Shown: positions 7,349 to 15,474 of the stretch, piece after piece
Layout: the number at the start of each line of letters is the position of its first letter
Numbering within the stretch: the stretch's first letter is position 1
DNA from: DASWHR01 sp036398095
GTDB taxonomy: Bacteria; Actinomycetota; AC-67
Assembly (NCBI GenBank): GCA_036398095.1
Contig: DASWHR010000008.1
Span: forward strand, 1 to 24,591
Length of the DNA: 24,591 nt
Direction of reading: 5' to 3'
The notes under the pieces: model-generated
What the model saw: the letters and a program-made list of their open reading frames with translations, nothing else
Told to the model about the DNA's origin: nothing
Database searches by the model: none
Program-made: the position numbers and the translations under genes

Positions 7349-8953
7349 ATGCGCATGCGACTCGGCTTCATTCGGCGACGCAGAGGCGACGGGCGGCTCG
7401 ATGTTCTGAGCGCCGCCCGGCGCATTCGCGCGCATCTGGACGGCGAAGCGGTGCTGCGGGCGACCGCCGGTGAGATCGAGCGAAGCTATCCCGGCTCGTC
7501 GGTGGACGTATGGCTGACAACGGGCCGGCAGCGGCCGACGCGCGCGATGCCACCCGGCGGAGCCGGCGACGAAGTTCCCCGGGCCGTCACGCTTTGCGCG
7601 CGACGGCGCCGCCCGATCGCGAACGCCGGCTCGATTGCGGTTCCGATCTTCGCCCCGCGCGGTGGGATGCTCGGCGTCGTCCGCTGCTTGGGTATCGACG
7701 CGGCCGCCTCCGGAACGTCCGATCTCGCGACGTTCGCGGTCGAGGCCGGCTACGCGCTGGAGACCGCGAACCTCTACGAGCAGGCCGTCGCCGAGCGCGA
7801 CAAGTCCGACGCGATCTTGTCCCGCGTCGGCGATGCGGTCGTCGTCACGGACGCGGGCGGGCGGATTCGCGCATGGAATCGCGGCGCGCAGCGCACGATC
7901 GGACCGGCGGCCGAGGAGGTCATGGATGGCTCGTGCGCCGGCGTGCTCGGGCTGCGCCTTGGCGAGCGAGAGCTGGACTGCGCCGGCGGGTGTCCGCTGC
8001 TTGCGGTGCGGTCACACGACGCCGCGCTCGGAATCGATGTGTGGCGTCCCCGCGCAGACGGGCGTCGCCAGCCGCTGCTGGCAGATGTGAGCGCCGTGAT
8101 GGATGCGAACGGAAACGTCTCCGAGGTCGTGCACTCGCTTCGTGACGTGACTCGCCTCAAAGAAGCGGACGAAGCCAAGACGATGTTCCTCGCCACCGCC
8201 TCGCACGAGTTGCGAACACCGCTGACGGTCATCCAGGGGTTCGGACAGACGCTGCTGACGCTGCCCGACTTGGACGGCGAGACGCGCGACCGGGCGTTGC
8301 AGGCGATGGTTGGGCGGTCGCGGCAACTCAACAAGATCGTCGATCGCCTCTTGCTTTCGAGCCGGATCGAAGCCGGCCGCAGCGAAGTCCGGCCGGTTCC
8401 GGTGGATCTGTCGCCGCTGGTGCGAGAGCGCGCGCTTTCCCTGACCGAGGCGACCGGGGTGCACATAGAGACCATTTTCGATCAGGCGGAGTCGAACGCG
8501 ATGGCCGATCCAGATGCCGTTGCCACGATCCTCGACCACCTGCTCGAGAACGCCGTCAAGTACTCGGAGGGCAAGGGCGTCTGCGTGAGCGTCGTCGCGG
8601 CCGAGACGCACGTTACCGTGAACGTGTCCGATCAAGGCATCGGAATGGACGACGAGCAGGCCGCGCGCTGCTTCGAGAAGTTCTGGCAGGCGGAAAGCTC
8701 CGACGTCCGTCGCTTCGGTGGGACGGGGATCGGCTTGTTCATCGTCCGGTCGCTCGTGGAGGCCATGCGCGGAAAGGTCGGGGTGACGAGCGCGCCCGGG
8801 AAGGGAAGCACGTTCTGGTTTCGATTGCCCGTGCCGGGCCACGTGGAGGCGGCGGCTGCGGGGGCCCCTGGGACCGCACCCGGAATCGGAGAGCGCTCGA
8901 TCACGCGAGAGTTCATGCGTCAACTGGGGATTCCGCTTCGGAGGGAGCCATGA
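7349..8953 (+). CDS. Soluble GAF-PAS sensor histidine kinase
   Basis: A 534-residue cytoplasmic kinase without TM helices. An N-terminal GAF-like domain spans about 18-145 and a PAS domain about 150-272 (AILSRVGDAVVVTDAGGRIRAWN). The PAS part contains C196, C211 and C215, a spacing (CxxxCPL) seen in some PAS domains. HisKA carries the phosphoacceptor H286 in ASHELRTP. The ATPase domain has the N box at N401 (LLENAVKYS), G1 at D428 (DQGIGM), the F box FEKF (442-445) and G2 (GGTGIGL, 457-463), so it should be active. GGAG at 7340-7343 supports ATG 7349; ATG 7355 is an alternative. Its stop overlaps the next start as ATGA, so translation is coupled to the 7TM gene and then to the response regulator. 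The signal is unknown; the membrane partner may supply it. Confidence 0.93.
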   Translation: MRMRLGFIRRRRGDGRLDVLSAARRIRAHLDGEAVLRATAGEIERSYPGSSVDVWLTTGRQRPTRAMPPGGAGDEVPRAVTLCARRRRPIANAGSIAVPIFAPRGGMLGVVRCLGIDAAASGTSDLATFAVEAGYALETANLYEQAVAERDKSDAILSRVGDAVVVTDAGGRIRAWNRGAQRTIGPAAEEVMDGSCAGVLGLRLGERELDCAGGCPLLAVRSHDAALGIDVWRPRADGRRQPLLADVSAVMDANGNVSEVVHSLRDVTRLKEADEAKTMFLATASHELRTPLTVIQGFGQTLLTLPDLDGETRDRALQAMVGRSRQLNKIVDRLLLSSRIEAGRSEVRPVPVDLSPLVRERALSLTEATGVHIETIFDQAESNAMADPDAVATILDHLLENAVKYSEGKGVCVSVVAAETHVTVNVSDQGIGMDDEQAARCFEKFWQAESSDVRRFGGTGIGLFIVRSLVEAMRGKVGVTSAPGKGSTFWFRLPVPGHVEAAAAGAPGTAPGIGERSITREFMRQLGIPLRREP

Positions 8954-9714
8954 CGGCAGCAGTCGCGATCACCAATCTCATTCTCGGCACGGCGTATACG
9001 TCCTACGGGATCATGACGCTGCTCGACATGCAGCGCGACCGTCGTGCCGGGGCTCCGTTCAGTCATTTCGGCGCCGCATGGGTCACGATGGCGTTCACCT
9101 GCGGGCCGCATCACCTCTTGCACGGTATTCACGTCGGTTTCGAAGGTCGAGCGCCCGGCTCGGCCGACCTGGTCGCCGTGCTGATCGGGCTTCCGGTCGG
9201 CGTGATCTGGCTCCTGCTGCGAATCGAGGCGTTCTTTGGAGGACGCGGCGACCGGTTCGTGTCCGGAACGCCGGCGTGGCTTGCGATGGCTCCGGCCGCG
9301 GCCGGCGCGTACCTGGCCGCGCTCATCTCGTGGGTGTCCAGAGTCGGCATCGACGGTTTCACGCTTCCTTCGATGATGCTGCCGAACATCATGCTCGTGA
9401 TCATCTATATGGCGATCGGCTACTTCTTGCTCCGGACGCAGCTTCGCAACCATCAGCCGCTCGGCGGGTGGTCGGTATCGGGCTTGACCCTGACTTCGGT
9501 CTTCCCGACCTGCGCCGCGATGCACGGCATCTGGGTGGTGTACGCGTCGACGGGGCTTTACCACTACGACGTGCACGGCTTCGCGATCGACTGGCTTGGT
9601 GTCCCCGCGGGGCTCTACTTCCTCTGGGTCGTGATGGGCGCGTATCGCGAAGCAGAGGCGCAGACGGCTCGTGCGCCGCGTTCGGTCGTTCGGGAAGGAG
9701 CCTCGGTGGGATGA
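8950..9714 (+). CDS. Seven-TM histidine-rich membrane protein between kinase and response regulator
   Basis: A 254-residue integral membrane protein with seven predicted helices at about 4-25, 41-63, 72-96, 108-131, 142-163, 175-200 and 214-234. Helix 2 carries a striking cluster, CGPHHLLHGIH (C51, H54, H55, H58, H61). H192 lies in helix 6 (CAAMHGIWVVY), and H205 and H209 lie in the following loop. Such in-membrane or near-membrane histidines could bind a metal or heme; this is an inference. The ATG overlaps the kinase stop (ATGA at 8950-8953), and its own stop overlaps the response-regulator start (ATGA at 9711-9714). The position makes a sensor or co-sensor role likely. I do not recognise a named family. 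Confidence 0.87.
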   Translation: MTAAVAITNLILGTAYTSYGIMTLLDMQRDRRAGAPFSHFGAAWVTMAFTCGPHHLLHGIHVGFEGRAPGSADLVAVLIGLPVGVIWLLLRIEAFFGGRGDRFVSGTPAWLAMAPAAAGAYLAALISWVSRVGIDGFTLPSMMLPNIMLVIIYMAIGYFLLRTQLRNHQPLGGWSVSGLTLTSVFPTCAAMHGIWVVYASTGLYHYDVHGFAIDWLGVPAGLYFLWVVMGAYREAEAQTARAPRSVVREGASVG

Positions 9715-10142
9715 AAGCCCTCGTCGTGGATGACAACGAGGACCTGCGCTTCCTGATCGGGCGTCTGCTGGTGATCGAAGGATTCGAGATCGCAGAGGCA
9801 GGCGACGGAGGCTCGGCGATCGCGGCGATCGATGCCGGCCCGCGGTTCGACCTCGTGCTACTCGACGTTCAGATGCCGGTCGTGGACGGCTGGCATGCGT
9901 TGGAGGCGATCCGCGGACGCGCCGAATTCGACGATGTCCGGGTTGTGATGTGCACGGTGAAAGGACGGTCCGACGATCTGATTCGCGGGTGGGAGCTGGG
10001 GTGCGACGGATTCATCGCCAAGCCGTTCGACATCGACGCGTTTCGCCACGAGATCCGTGAGGTCATGACGCGCGACGATAGCGCCCGGCGGACGATTCGC
10101 GCGGCCGAGATTCGCCGGGCGCGTGCGGCCGCATCTTCTTAG
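9711..10142 (+). CDS. Single-domain response regulator
   Basis: A 143-residue CheY-like receiver. The acidic pocket is D7/D8 (VVDDNED), the phosphoacceptor is D52 (LLDVQMPVVDG), the switch Thr is T82 and the conserved Lys is K104 (IAKPF). About 20 extra residues after the receiver are basic and probably helical; there is no DNA-binding or enzymatic output domain. The frame is open far upstream, but the ATG at 9711 starts the receiver exactly, overlaps the 7TM stop and follows GAAGGAG. It should accept phosphate from the kinase two genes upstream. The output must be a protein-protein interaction or a further relay. Confidence 0.93.
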   Translation: MKALVVDDNEDLRFLIGRLLVIEGFEIAEAGDGGSAIAAIDAGPRFDLVLLDVQMPVVDGWHALEAIRGRAEFDDVRVVMCTVKGRSDDLIRGWELGCDGFIAKPFDIDAFRHEIREVMTRDDSARRTIRAAEIRRARAAASS

Positions 10143-10165
10143 GTTCGCGCGTTCGGCTCCTCGGG

Positions 10166-10171
10166 TAGCAT
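10166..10171 (+). promoter_or_regulatory. -10-like box for the 10179 lipoprotein (leaderless start)
   Basis: TAGCAT ends 7 nt before the ATG at 10179. No Shine-Dalgarno is visible. The box lies within 30 bp of the response-regulator stop, so the lipoprotein probably has its own promoter. Confidence 0.5.
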
Positions 10172-10178
10172 CTCGGCC

Positions 10179-11012
10179 ATGAGGCGATGGCCGGTGTTGT
10201 TCGCGTTCGCTCTGTTGCTTTCCGCCTGCGGCGCGGGCGACCCGTTCGTGGACGATGGCGGCGACTCGCGGGCGGGCACCCCTCCGGGAGGCCGCTCCGA
10301 GCCCGGTACCGCCGGGGAGACGTCCGGTGGCGGATCGGGTGGTTCGGCTGCCCGCTACGACGACAACGGCGTGCTGGGATCGATGGTGCGCGCGTATCTG
10401 CGGGCCGAGCCGGCAAAGAACCTGATCGTCGAGGTCGACTACGTGTCACGCCGCGCCCCGTCGTCGCGCGCGCTGGCGCACCTGGCGAGCGTCCTTGAGG
10501 GCGTGGCCGACAAGCCCGGCGGCATTGACGTCAAGGCGGGCAACGAGATCGCCGCCGGCCGGGACACGTGGTCGATCGGCGAGATCAAAGCGCTGGAGAA
10601 GCAGCATCGCGCCGCTCGCTCGAGCGGAGACACCGCAACCATGTGGATCGTGTACCTGGACGGCCGCTATGCGAGCGAAGAGAGCGCGCTCGGCGTTGCC
10701 TACTCCGCGTCGGCGGCGGCGATCTTCCGCGACCGGATCGGCGACGCGACGACGGCGCTGATCGATGCGTCCTCCATCGAGCGGGCCGTCGTCGTCCACG
10801 AAGCCGGCCACATTCTGGCGCTGATCAACATCGGCTACACCAGCGCAATCGATCATGAGGACCGCGATCATCCGCACCACTCGAAGAACAAGGGATCGGT
10901 GATGTATTACGCGGTCGAGGACGTTTCGATCGCGAACCTGCTCGGAGGCGGGCCTCCCGCGACCTTCGACGATGCCGACAAAGCCGACTTGGCCAAGCTC
11001 AAGAACGGCTAG
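10179..11012 (+). CDS. Lipoprotein with metzincin-like zinc-protease motif
   Basis: A 277-residue protein with a lipoprotein signal peptide (lipobox LLSAC, Cys17), then a Gly/Ser/Asp-rich linker to about residue 58 and a folded domain to the end. The motif HEAGH at 207-211 (VVVHEAGHILAL) gives two zinc ligands and the catalytic Glu. H226, H231, H233 and H234 follow as candidates for the third ligand, and SVMYY (240-244) resembles a metzincin Met-turn. The strict HExxHxxGxxH form is not met, because the segment after HEAGH is ILALINIG. It is therefore a divergent member or a related family, and activity is not certain. It would sit on the outer face of the membrane. Its stop shares CTAG with the convergent gene. 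Confidence 0.8.
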   Translation: MRRWPVLFAFALLLSACGAGDPFVDDGGDSRAGTPPGGRSEPGTAGETSGGGSGGSAARYDDNGVLGSMVRAYLRAEPAKNLIVEVDYVSRRAPSSRALAHLASVLEGVADKPGGIDVKAGNEIAAGRDTWSIGEIKALEKQHRAARSSGDTATMWIVYLDGRYASEESALGVAYSASAAAIFRDRIGDATTALIDASSIERAVVVHEAGHILALINIGYTSAIDHEDRDHPHHSKNKGSVMYYAVEDVSIANLLGGGPPATFDDADKADLAKLKNG

Positions 11013-11803
11013 CGCTTCTTGGACTTCTTCTTGCGGCGCTTTCGCCACCAGCGGCGGATGCTGGTGCGCCGCGTGAAGCCGGCCGCTGCCGCGATGACGA
11101 TCGTCGAGGCGAGCACGATGACGTAGGTGCGGGCTCCGGTTCCCCCACTTTGCGCGTGGGTGAACGGGCCGGCCGGAACGAAGGTGCCGAGCTCGGGTGA
11201 GTCGCCGAAGATCTGCAGCGACGACGGGATCGCCTGGGCGCCCTCCATGGCCGTCCAGCTCGCTCCGGTTCGCCGGTACAGGCCCGTCGAACCGAAGGCG
11301 TAGCGGACGACCAGCGTCGCGCATTGCTTCGGCTGCTGCTCGGCCGGGCATGTGTCCGCATCGATCGTCGCCGGCTCGTTGGACGGCAGATACACCGCCG
11401 TCACTCGATAGGCGTTGCCGTCGTAGGACAAGCCGTCGGGCGGCTCGCCGATCGCGTTCCCATCCAGCGGCGTCACGTCGATCTTGACGCTGTTCTGCCC
11501 GGCCTTCGACGCGATGCTGCCCTCCTGGATAGTGATGACGAACTGGCCGTCGGGCGTGGCGATCGTTCCGTTCTTGACGCCGCTCGCGTCGAGCCCGATG
11601 CGCCCGGTCGCCGGCCCGGGCTTGACGTTGCCGTCTGCTTGACCCGCGGGCGGCTGCACCCATTGGTAGGGCTGCGGCGGCGCGACGCCGTCGTAGACCG
11701 GCCGGATCGGCAGACCCGCGTCGAACGAGATCGATGCGAACGCCAGATACGCGGCGACAACGGCGGCGGCCGTGAGCGGAACGAAGCGTCGCGACTCGTT
11801 CAT
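11009..11803 (-). CDS. Double-anchored surface protein with polybasic C-terminus, unknown function
   Basis: A 264-residue protein. An N-terminal helix (7-26) acts as signal or anchor, a predicted external domain spans about 30-222, and a second TM helix lies at about 226-243. A very basic cytoplasmic tail follows, ending WWRKRRKKKSKKR. The external part starts with a Pro/aromatic segment (VAPPQPYQWVQPP), is otherwise beta-like, and has two cysteines (C152, C161) that could pair. The ATG at 11803 overlaps the stop of the binding-protein gene by ATGA; the longer frame to 11881 runs inside that gene and is rejected. It is the last gene of the six-gene operon. I know no characterised homologue, though similar-looking proteins occur in uncultured actinobacteria as far as I recall. 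Confidence 0.8.
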   Translation of the reverse strand: MNESRRFVPLTAAAVVAAYLAFASISFDAGLPIRPVYDGVAPPQPYQWVQPPAGQADGNVKPGPATGRIGLDASGVKNGTIATPDGQFVITIQEGSIASKAGQNSVKIDVTPLDGNAIGEPPDGLSYDGNAYRVTAVYLPSNEPATIDADTCPAEQQPKQCATLVVRYAFGSTGLYRRTGASWTAMEGAQAIPSSLQIFGDSPELGTFVPAGPFTHAQSGGTGARTYVIVLASTIVIAAAAGFTRRTSIRRWWRKRRKKKSKKR

Positions 11804-13029
11804 GCGATCGGAAGCGGAAGAATCGATCCGGTCGCGAACTGAGGCGGCCACACGACCGTGCGTGTGAACGGCGCCGTCCACTGCCAGATCACGCTGGTGG
11901 CGAGCAGGTTCTGGCTGGATCCGGCTTCGAATCCCATGCCGCTGCCGTTGGGAAGCGCCCCTTGCTCGATGCGCGTCGCCCGAAGCGCGTCGGCGATCCC
12001 GGCCGGAGTGAGCGCCGCCGCCGCGGGGAGGGCATGCGCGAGCAACGCGAAGGTGCCGCTGAAACCCGTGAGTGCGGCGGCGGTCATCTCATGGTCGTAG
12101 CGGCGTTCGAACTCGTCGCGCGACCATTGCAGGGCTTCGGCCGCCTGGGAAGTGAGCCGGGTGGGATCGAGCACGTGCCCGTCGGGCTTGTCGGAGGCGA
12201 ACAAGCCGACGGCGGCGTCGCCGAGCGCTGCGCCGAACTCGTGCATGCAATACGACGACGAAGTCCCGACGCTGGCCAAGAGCGGAAGCCGCTGCGCGAC
12301 GGTCTCTTTGCGGATCGCGATACCGTCCTGCAGGTAGGCGCTCACCAGCAGCACGTCGGCGCGCGACGCCGCGATCCGGCGGACCAGCGCCGCGTAATCG
12401 CCGCCTACGACGTAGGGGAAGACGCCGGCGAGCGTGAGCCCGTCGCGGCGGATCTCGTCGGCGGCGCCGTCGCCCACGGCCCTGCCGTAGACGTCGTCCA
12501 CGTACGTGACCGCATAGCGAAGCGATCGCGGATCGCGCTTCATCACCGGCATCAGCTGATCGCGCGCGAACGCAACCGCGGCCGATCCCAAATGCGCGCC
12601 GGTTGGCGGGAAGCGAAAGACCAGGTCGGTGTCGGTTGCGGCCATGCTCAGCTTCCCGACGGCCCCGGTTTCGAAAAACACGATGCCGGCCCGCGAGGCT
12701 TCGCCGGCGGCCGGCGCCGAGATGGTCGAGCCGTAGGATCCGACGATGGCCGGCACGCCGCGGGCCGCGAGGCGCCGCACCGCACCGGGCGCTTGGTCGG
12801 ACGATTCGGCGGGTTCGAGCACCAGGCGCACCGGACGGCCGTTGACGCCGCCGCGGGCGTTGACGTATTCGGCCGCCATGCTGGCCCCACGCCACTCGTC
12901 CTGGCCGCCGCGGCCGTGCGATCCGCCGGTCGGGTAGATCGCGCCGATCTCGATCGCGGCGGCCGAGCGGGCGACGAACGCCGTCGCCACGACCGCGACG
13001 ACGGCCGCAAGGGTTGCGATGCGTCTCAA
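11800..13029 (-). CDS. LivK-type periplasmic binding protein (orphan)
   Basis: A 409-residue type I periplasmic-binding fold (branched-chain amino-acid binding family, Peripla_BP_6-like). The signal peptide is 1-25 (ending RSAAA). The mature start is IEIGAIYPTGG, followed by GGVNGRPVRLVLEP and PAIVGSYGS, all typical of the first lobe. The second lobe includes YVDDVYGRAVG and an SSSYCMHEFG segment. The start is TTG at 13029, supported by GGAGG about 6 nt upstream; no ATG lies near. The signal peptide has no lipobox Cys, so it may be freely secreted or held by a partner. No permease or ATPase gene accompanies it, so it may be a sensor or carrier subunit for the neighbouring surface proteins rather than part of an importer. 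It overlaps the following gene by ATGA and lies 10 bp after the lipoprotein gene. Confidence 0.88.
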   Translation of the reverse strand: MRRIATLAAVVAVVATAFVARSAAAIEIGAIYPTGGSHGRGGQDEWRGASMAAEYVNARGGVNGRPVRLVLEPAESSDQAPGAVRRLAARGVPAIVGSYGSTISAPAAGEASRAGIVFFETGAVGKLSMAATDTDLVFRFPPTGAHLGSAAVAFARDQLMPVMKRDPRSLRYAVTYVDDVYGRAVGDGAADEIRRDGLTLAGVFPYVVGGDYAALVRRIAASRADVLLVSAYLQDGIAIRKETVAQRLPLLASVGTSSSYCMHEFGAALGDAAVGLFASDKPDGHVLDPTRLTSQAAEALQWSRDEFERRYDHEMTAAALTGFSGTFALLAHALPAAAALTPAGIADALRATRIEQGALPNGSGMGFEAGSSQNLLATSVIWQWTAPFTRTVVWPPQFATGSILPLPIA

Positions 13030-13039
13030 CGAAGCCCTC

Positions 13040-13471
13040 CTATTTGACGGTGAACGTGACGGTCGTGACCACCGGCGGGTTGAACGGCCCGTGGTCGGCG
13101 GCCGCGAACGACGCTTCTAGCAGATGCGATCCCGGCTTCAAGTCTGTTAGCTCGTATTCCAATCCGGCCAGCAGCGTAACCGTTTGTCCGTCCAGCGCGA
13201 TGTGAACGTGGCCGGTGTCGGGCCGGATGTCGCGCGAGGCCTCGACCAGAACGGTCGCGCCTTCGACCGCGAGCTTGACGACGAGCGTCGCTCCTTCGAC
13301 GACCTGGCCGGGCGTGGGTGAGGTGATCGTCAAGGTCGCGGTGGACGAGGGCCGCGTGTTCGGGGTGGGTGTGGTCGTCGCTGGGGTCCCGTCCTCGCTG
13401 CCGCTGCTGCACGCGGCGAGCGTGAGCAGCGCGAGGGCCGCAAGCAGGCGATTGATTGTCACGGGAATCAT
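13040..13471 (-). CDS. Small lipoprotein with DUF4399-like beta domain
   Basis: A 143-residue protein with a lipoprotein signal (LAAC, Cys21), a Thr/Pro-rich linker (28-45) and a beta-sandwich domain with TGHVHIALDG (86-95), LKPGSHLLEA (111-120) and H127. This layout resembles DUF4399-type domains. The first ATG (13471) overlaps the copCD stop as ATGA, but GGAGG abuts it with no spacing. A GTG three codons later (13462) has 9-nt spacing and may be the true start, giving a 140-residue form with an equally good signal peptide. The histidines could bind metal, which would suit the copper-linked operon; that is an inference. Confidence 0.82.
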   Translation of the reverse strand: MIPVTINRLLAALALLTLAACSSGSEDGTPATTTPTPNTRPSSTATLTITSPTPGQVVEGATLVVKLAVEGATVLVEASRDIRPDTGHVHIALDGQTVTLLAGLEYELTDLKPGSHLLEASFAAADHGPFNPPVVTTVTFTVK

Positions 13472-15474
13472 CCTCCGATGGTCTCTTCGAAGCAGGTCTT
13501 GAAGGTTCCGTCCGGTGTGGCGATGCCGATGTCGAAGCGCCACGTGGCCGGGGCCAACTCGCCCGCGGCGATGAAATGCCCGTCGCTGAAGCGCCGGTGA
13601 GGCATGCCGATCGGGTCCGCCCCGCCTCGCGTGGCGGTCACGCCGACCGACCGCACGAACGTCTCGGTCCCTTCAGCGTCGAACAGCGTCACGTGCACCT
13701 CGGTCTTGGCTCCTTGGGTCGGATCGGCGTAGAGCTGGGCCGTGCGGCCGCCCGGCAGCATCGCATCGTAGAGCGTCGGTTGCCCCTCGGCCGCGGTGGC
13801 GGTGACGCGGCAGCGCGTGGCGACGACGAGCGGGATCTCGACCGAGCCGCTGCCTTGCTGCACGAGGATCGTCAGCCGCCAGCGCCCGTCGAGGGACAGG
13901 TTCGGGGTCTGTGTCGAATACCGCCCGCCGCCTCGGTGCTCGAGCAGGCTGACCGCGGCGGGAATCGTGGTGTCGTCCAGGTACGCAAACCTGATCGAGA
14001 CCTCCGCGTCGTCGATCGGCTTGCCCGAGTCGTAGTCGGTGATCGAAGCCGTCACGGTGTTGATGCCGGCATAGCCCGGCTCGATCGCCACGCGCGCGCG
14101 AGCGGTCGTGGCGAAATCCGACCCCGAGACGACGATCCGTTCGGGCGGGGGCGTAGCCCCGCCGCGTGCCGGCGACGGCGGCGCGAGGCTCGCCAGAATC
14201 GCGGCTGCGACGAGCGCGACGACCCCCAGCGCGGCTTCGCTCTTGACGACTCGTCGAAGCGGAGTCAGCGTTGCGGCCGCGCGGGCGACGTTGCGGAAGC
14301 GGTTCACGGCGCCCAGCGCAGCAAGGGCGGTGAACACGACGATCTTGATCAGCACCGCGCGACCATATCCGGTCGAGGTCAGGTCGCCGAACCGGTCGAG
14401 CTCGCCGAGCGATCGCAGGATTCCGGTTGCCAGGACGGCGGCGAGCGTCAGGCCGGCCATCGTCGAGTAGCGCTTGATCGCGCGGTGCTTGTCGGGCGTG
14501 GCGGCGCCGCGGATCGTGGCGAGCAGCGCGCCGAATCCGCCGACCCACAGCGAGACGGCCAGAACGTGGATCCATTGACCGGCGACTTGGATGCCGGGGC
14601 TGGTCGTGGCGGACGCGTGGCCGGCTTGGACGTGCACGAACGCGGCAACCGCGGCGGCGATGCCGCCGGCGGCGATGGCCCTGCGACGCATCGCGCCGCT
14701 CGCGAAAATGGCGGCCGCGACGGCGACGCCGGCGACCAGCACCGCGACGCCGCGCCAGATCAGCGCACGGCCGAGCGAGGTCGCGGCGAGATCGGCGAAG
14801 CCCGCGTCGGCGGCGCGTCGTTGTGCTTCGGCGAAGAGTGGGACGCCGGCGGCGGCGGCGACCCATCCGCCGGCGACGAAGCCCAGCAGCCTGCGGTCGC
14901 GCCGCTCGTCCACGGCGTCCCGCGCGCGCCGGCCCTTCGCCGGGCCGGCCAGAACGAGGGTCGCGAATCCTGCCCCGCCGAGCAACGAGATCAGCCCGGC
15001 AAACAGCAGCAGGCGTCCGATCATCTCAAGGCTGGATCGGCCGGGAGCGACCGGTTGCGCGGCGACAGGCGGTGGCGGAGCGCCGGCCGGTGAGATGCCC
15101 ACGCCGAACGCGAACGATCCGGCGGTGGCGTGTCCGTCGACGCGCGACACGACCCGCCAGAGCACCGTGTAGACGCCTTGGCTCATCTCCTTGACGGAGG
15201 TGCGCAGCGTTAACGGATCGCCGCCTGCCGGCGAAGGCTTTGCCTGTTCGTATGCCGCGCCGGACGCGTCCAGCACCCGGATCGATGACAGGGCCGGTTC
15301 GGGCTGCTCGGTGAAGGTGATCGCGATCTCGTCGGGTGCGGCCGTGATCTGTGCGCCGGCGGCCGGCTCGGACGTGCGCAGAGAGGCGTGCGCGTCCGCG
15401 CTCGGAGCGGCCATGACCGACCCGAGCGCGAACAGCGCGACGAGCGCCGCCGCGCCCGCGACGCGATGCTTCAC
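13468..15474 (-). CDS. CopC-CopD fusion with C-terminal FixH/YtkA-like beta domains
   Basis: A 668-residue protein. The signal peptide is 1-28 (ending SADA). The CopC domain (29-125) should begin, after cleavage, with His29 (HASLRTSEPAAGA); D113 and H115 (RVDGHATAGSF) complete the expected Cu(II) site. The CopD membrane domain spans about 148-432 with several TM helices and conserved histidines H281, H286 and H303 (AGQWIHVLAVSLWVGG). A C-terminal external region (about 450-668) looks like one or two YtkA/FixH-type beta domains with C556 and C661. CopC binds copper outside the membrane and CopD is thought to pass it inward. The start is GTG at 15474, overlapping the previous stop as GTGA. It is the core gene of the operon and its best functional clue. 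Confidence 0.92.
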   Translation of the reverse strand: MKHRVAGAAALVALFALGSVMAAPSADAHASLRTSEPAAGAQITAAPDEIAITFTEQPEPALSSIRVLDASGAAYEQAKPSPAGGDPLTLRTSVKEMSQGVYTVLWRVVSRVDGHATAGSFAFGVGISPAGAPPPPVAAQPVAPGRSSLEMIGRLLLFAGLISLLGGAGFATLVLAGPAKGRRARDAVDERRDRRLLGFVAGGWVAAAAGVPLFAEAQRRAADAGFADLAATSLGRALIWRGVAVLVAGVAVAAAIFASGAMRRRAIAAGGIAAAVAAFVHVQAGHASATTSPGIQVAGQWIHVLAVSLWVGGFGALLATIRGAATPDKHRAIKRYSTMAGLTLAAVLATGILRSLGELDRFGDLTSTGYGRAVLIKIVVFTALAALGAVNRFRNVARAAATLTPLRRVVKSEAALGVVALVAAAILASLAPPSPARGGATPPPERIVVSGSDFATTARARVAIEPGYAGINTVTASITDYDSGKPIDDAEVSIRFAYLDDTTIPAAVSLLEHRGGGRYSTQTPNLSLDGRWRLTILVQQGSGSVEIPLVVATRCRVTATAAEGQPTLYDAMLPGGRTAQLYADPTQGAKTEVHVTLFDAEGTETFVRSVGVTATRGGADPIGMPHRRFSDGHFIAAGELAPATWRFDIGIATPDGTFKTCFEETIGG

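Noticed and set aside
9078..9710. N-terminal extension of the response regulator through the 7TM gene
   Set aside because: The receiver domain begins exactly at 9711 with an ATGA overlap and a Shine-Dalgarno; the extension is an Arg-rich shadow of the 7TM gene.
11800..13029. Special copper site at SSSYCMHEFG in the binding protein
   Set aside because: A Cys-Met-His string is suggestive, but similar segments seem common in this binding-protein group, so I do not claim a metal site.
13456..15093. Plus-strand frame (545 codons) opposite copCD
   Set aside because: Low-complexity Arg/Gly/Asp composition with no motif, while the minus strand encodes a clear CopC-CopD protein.
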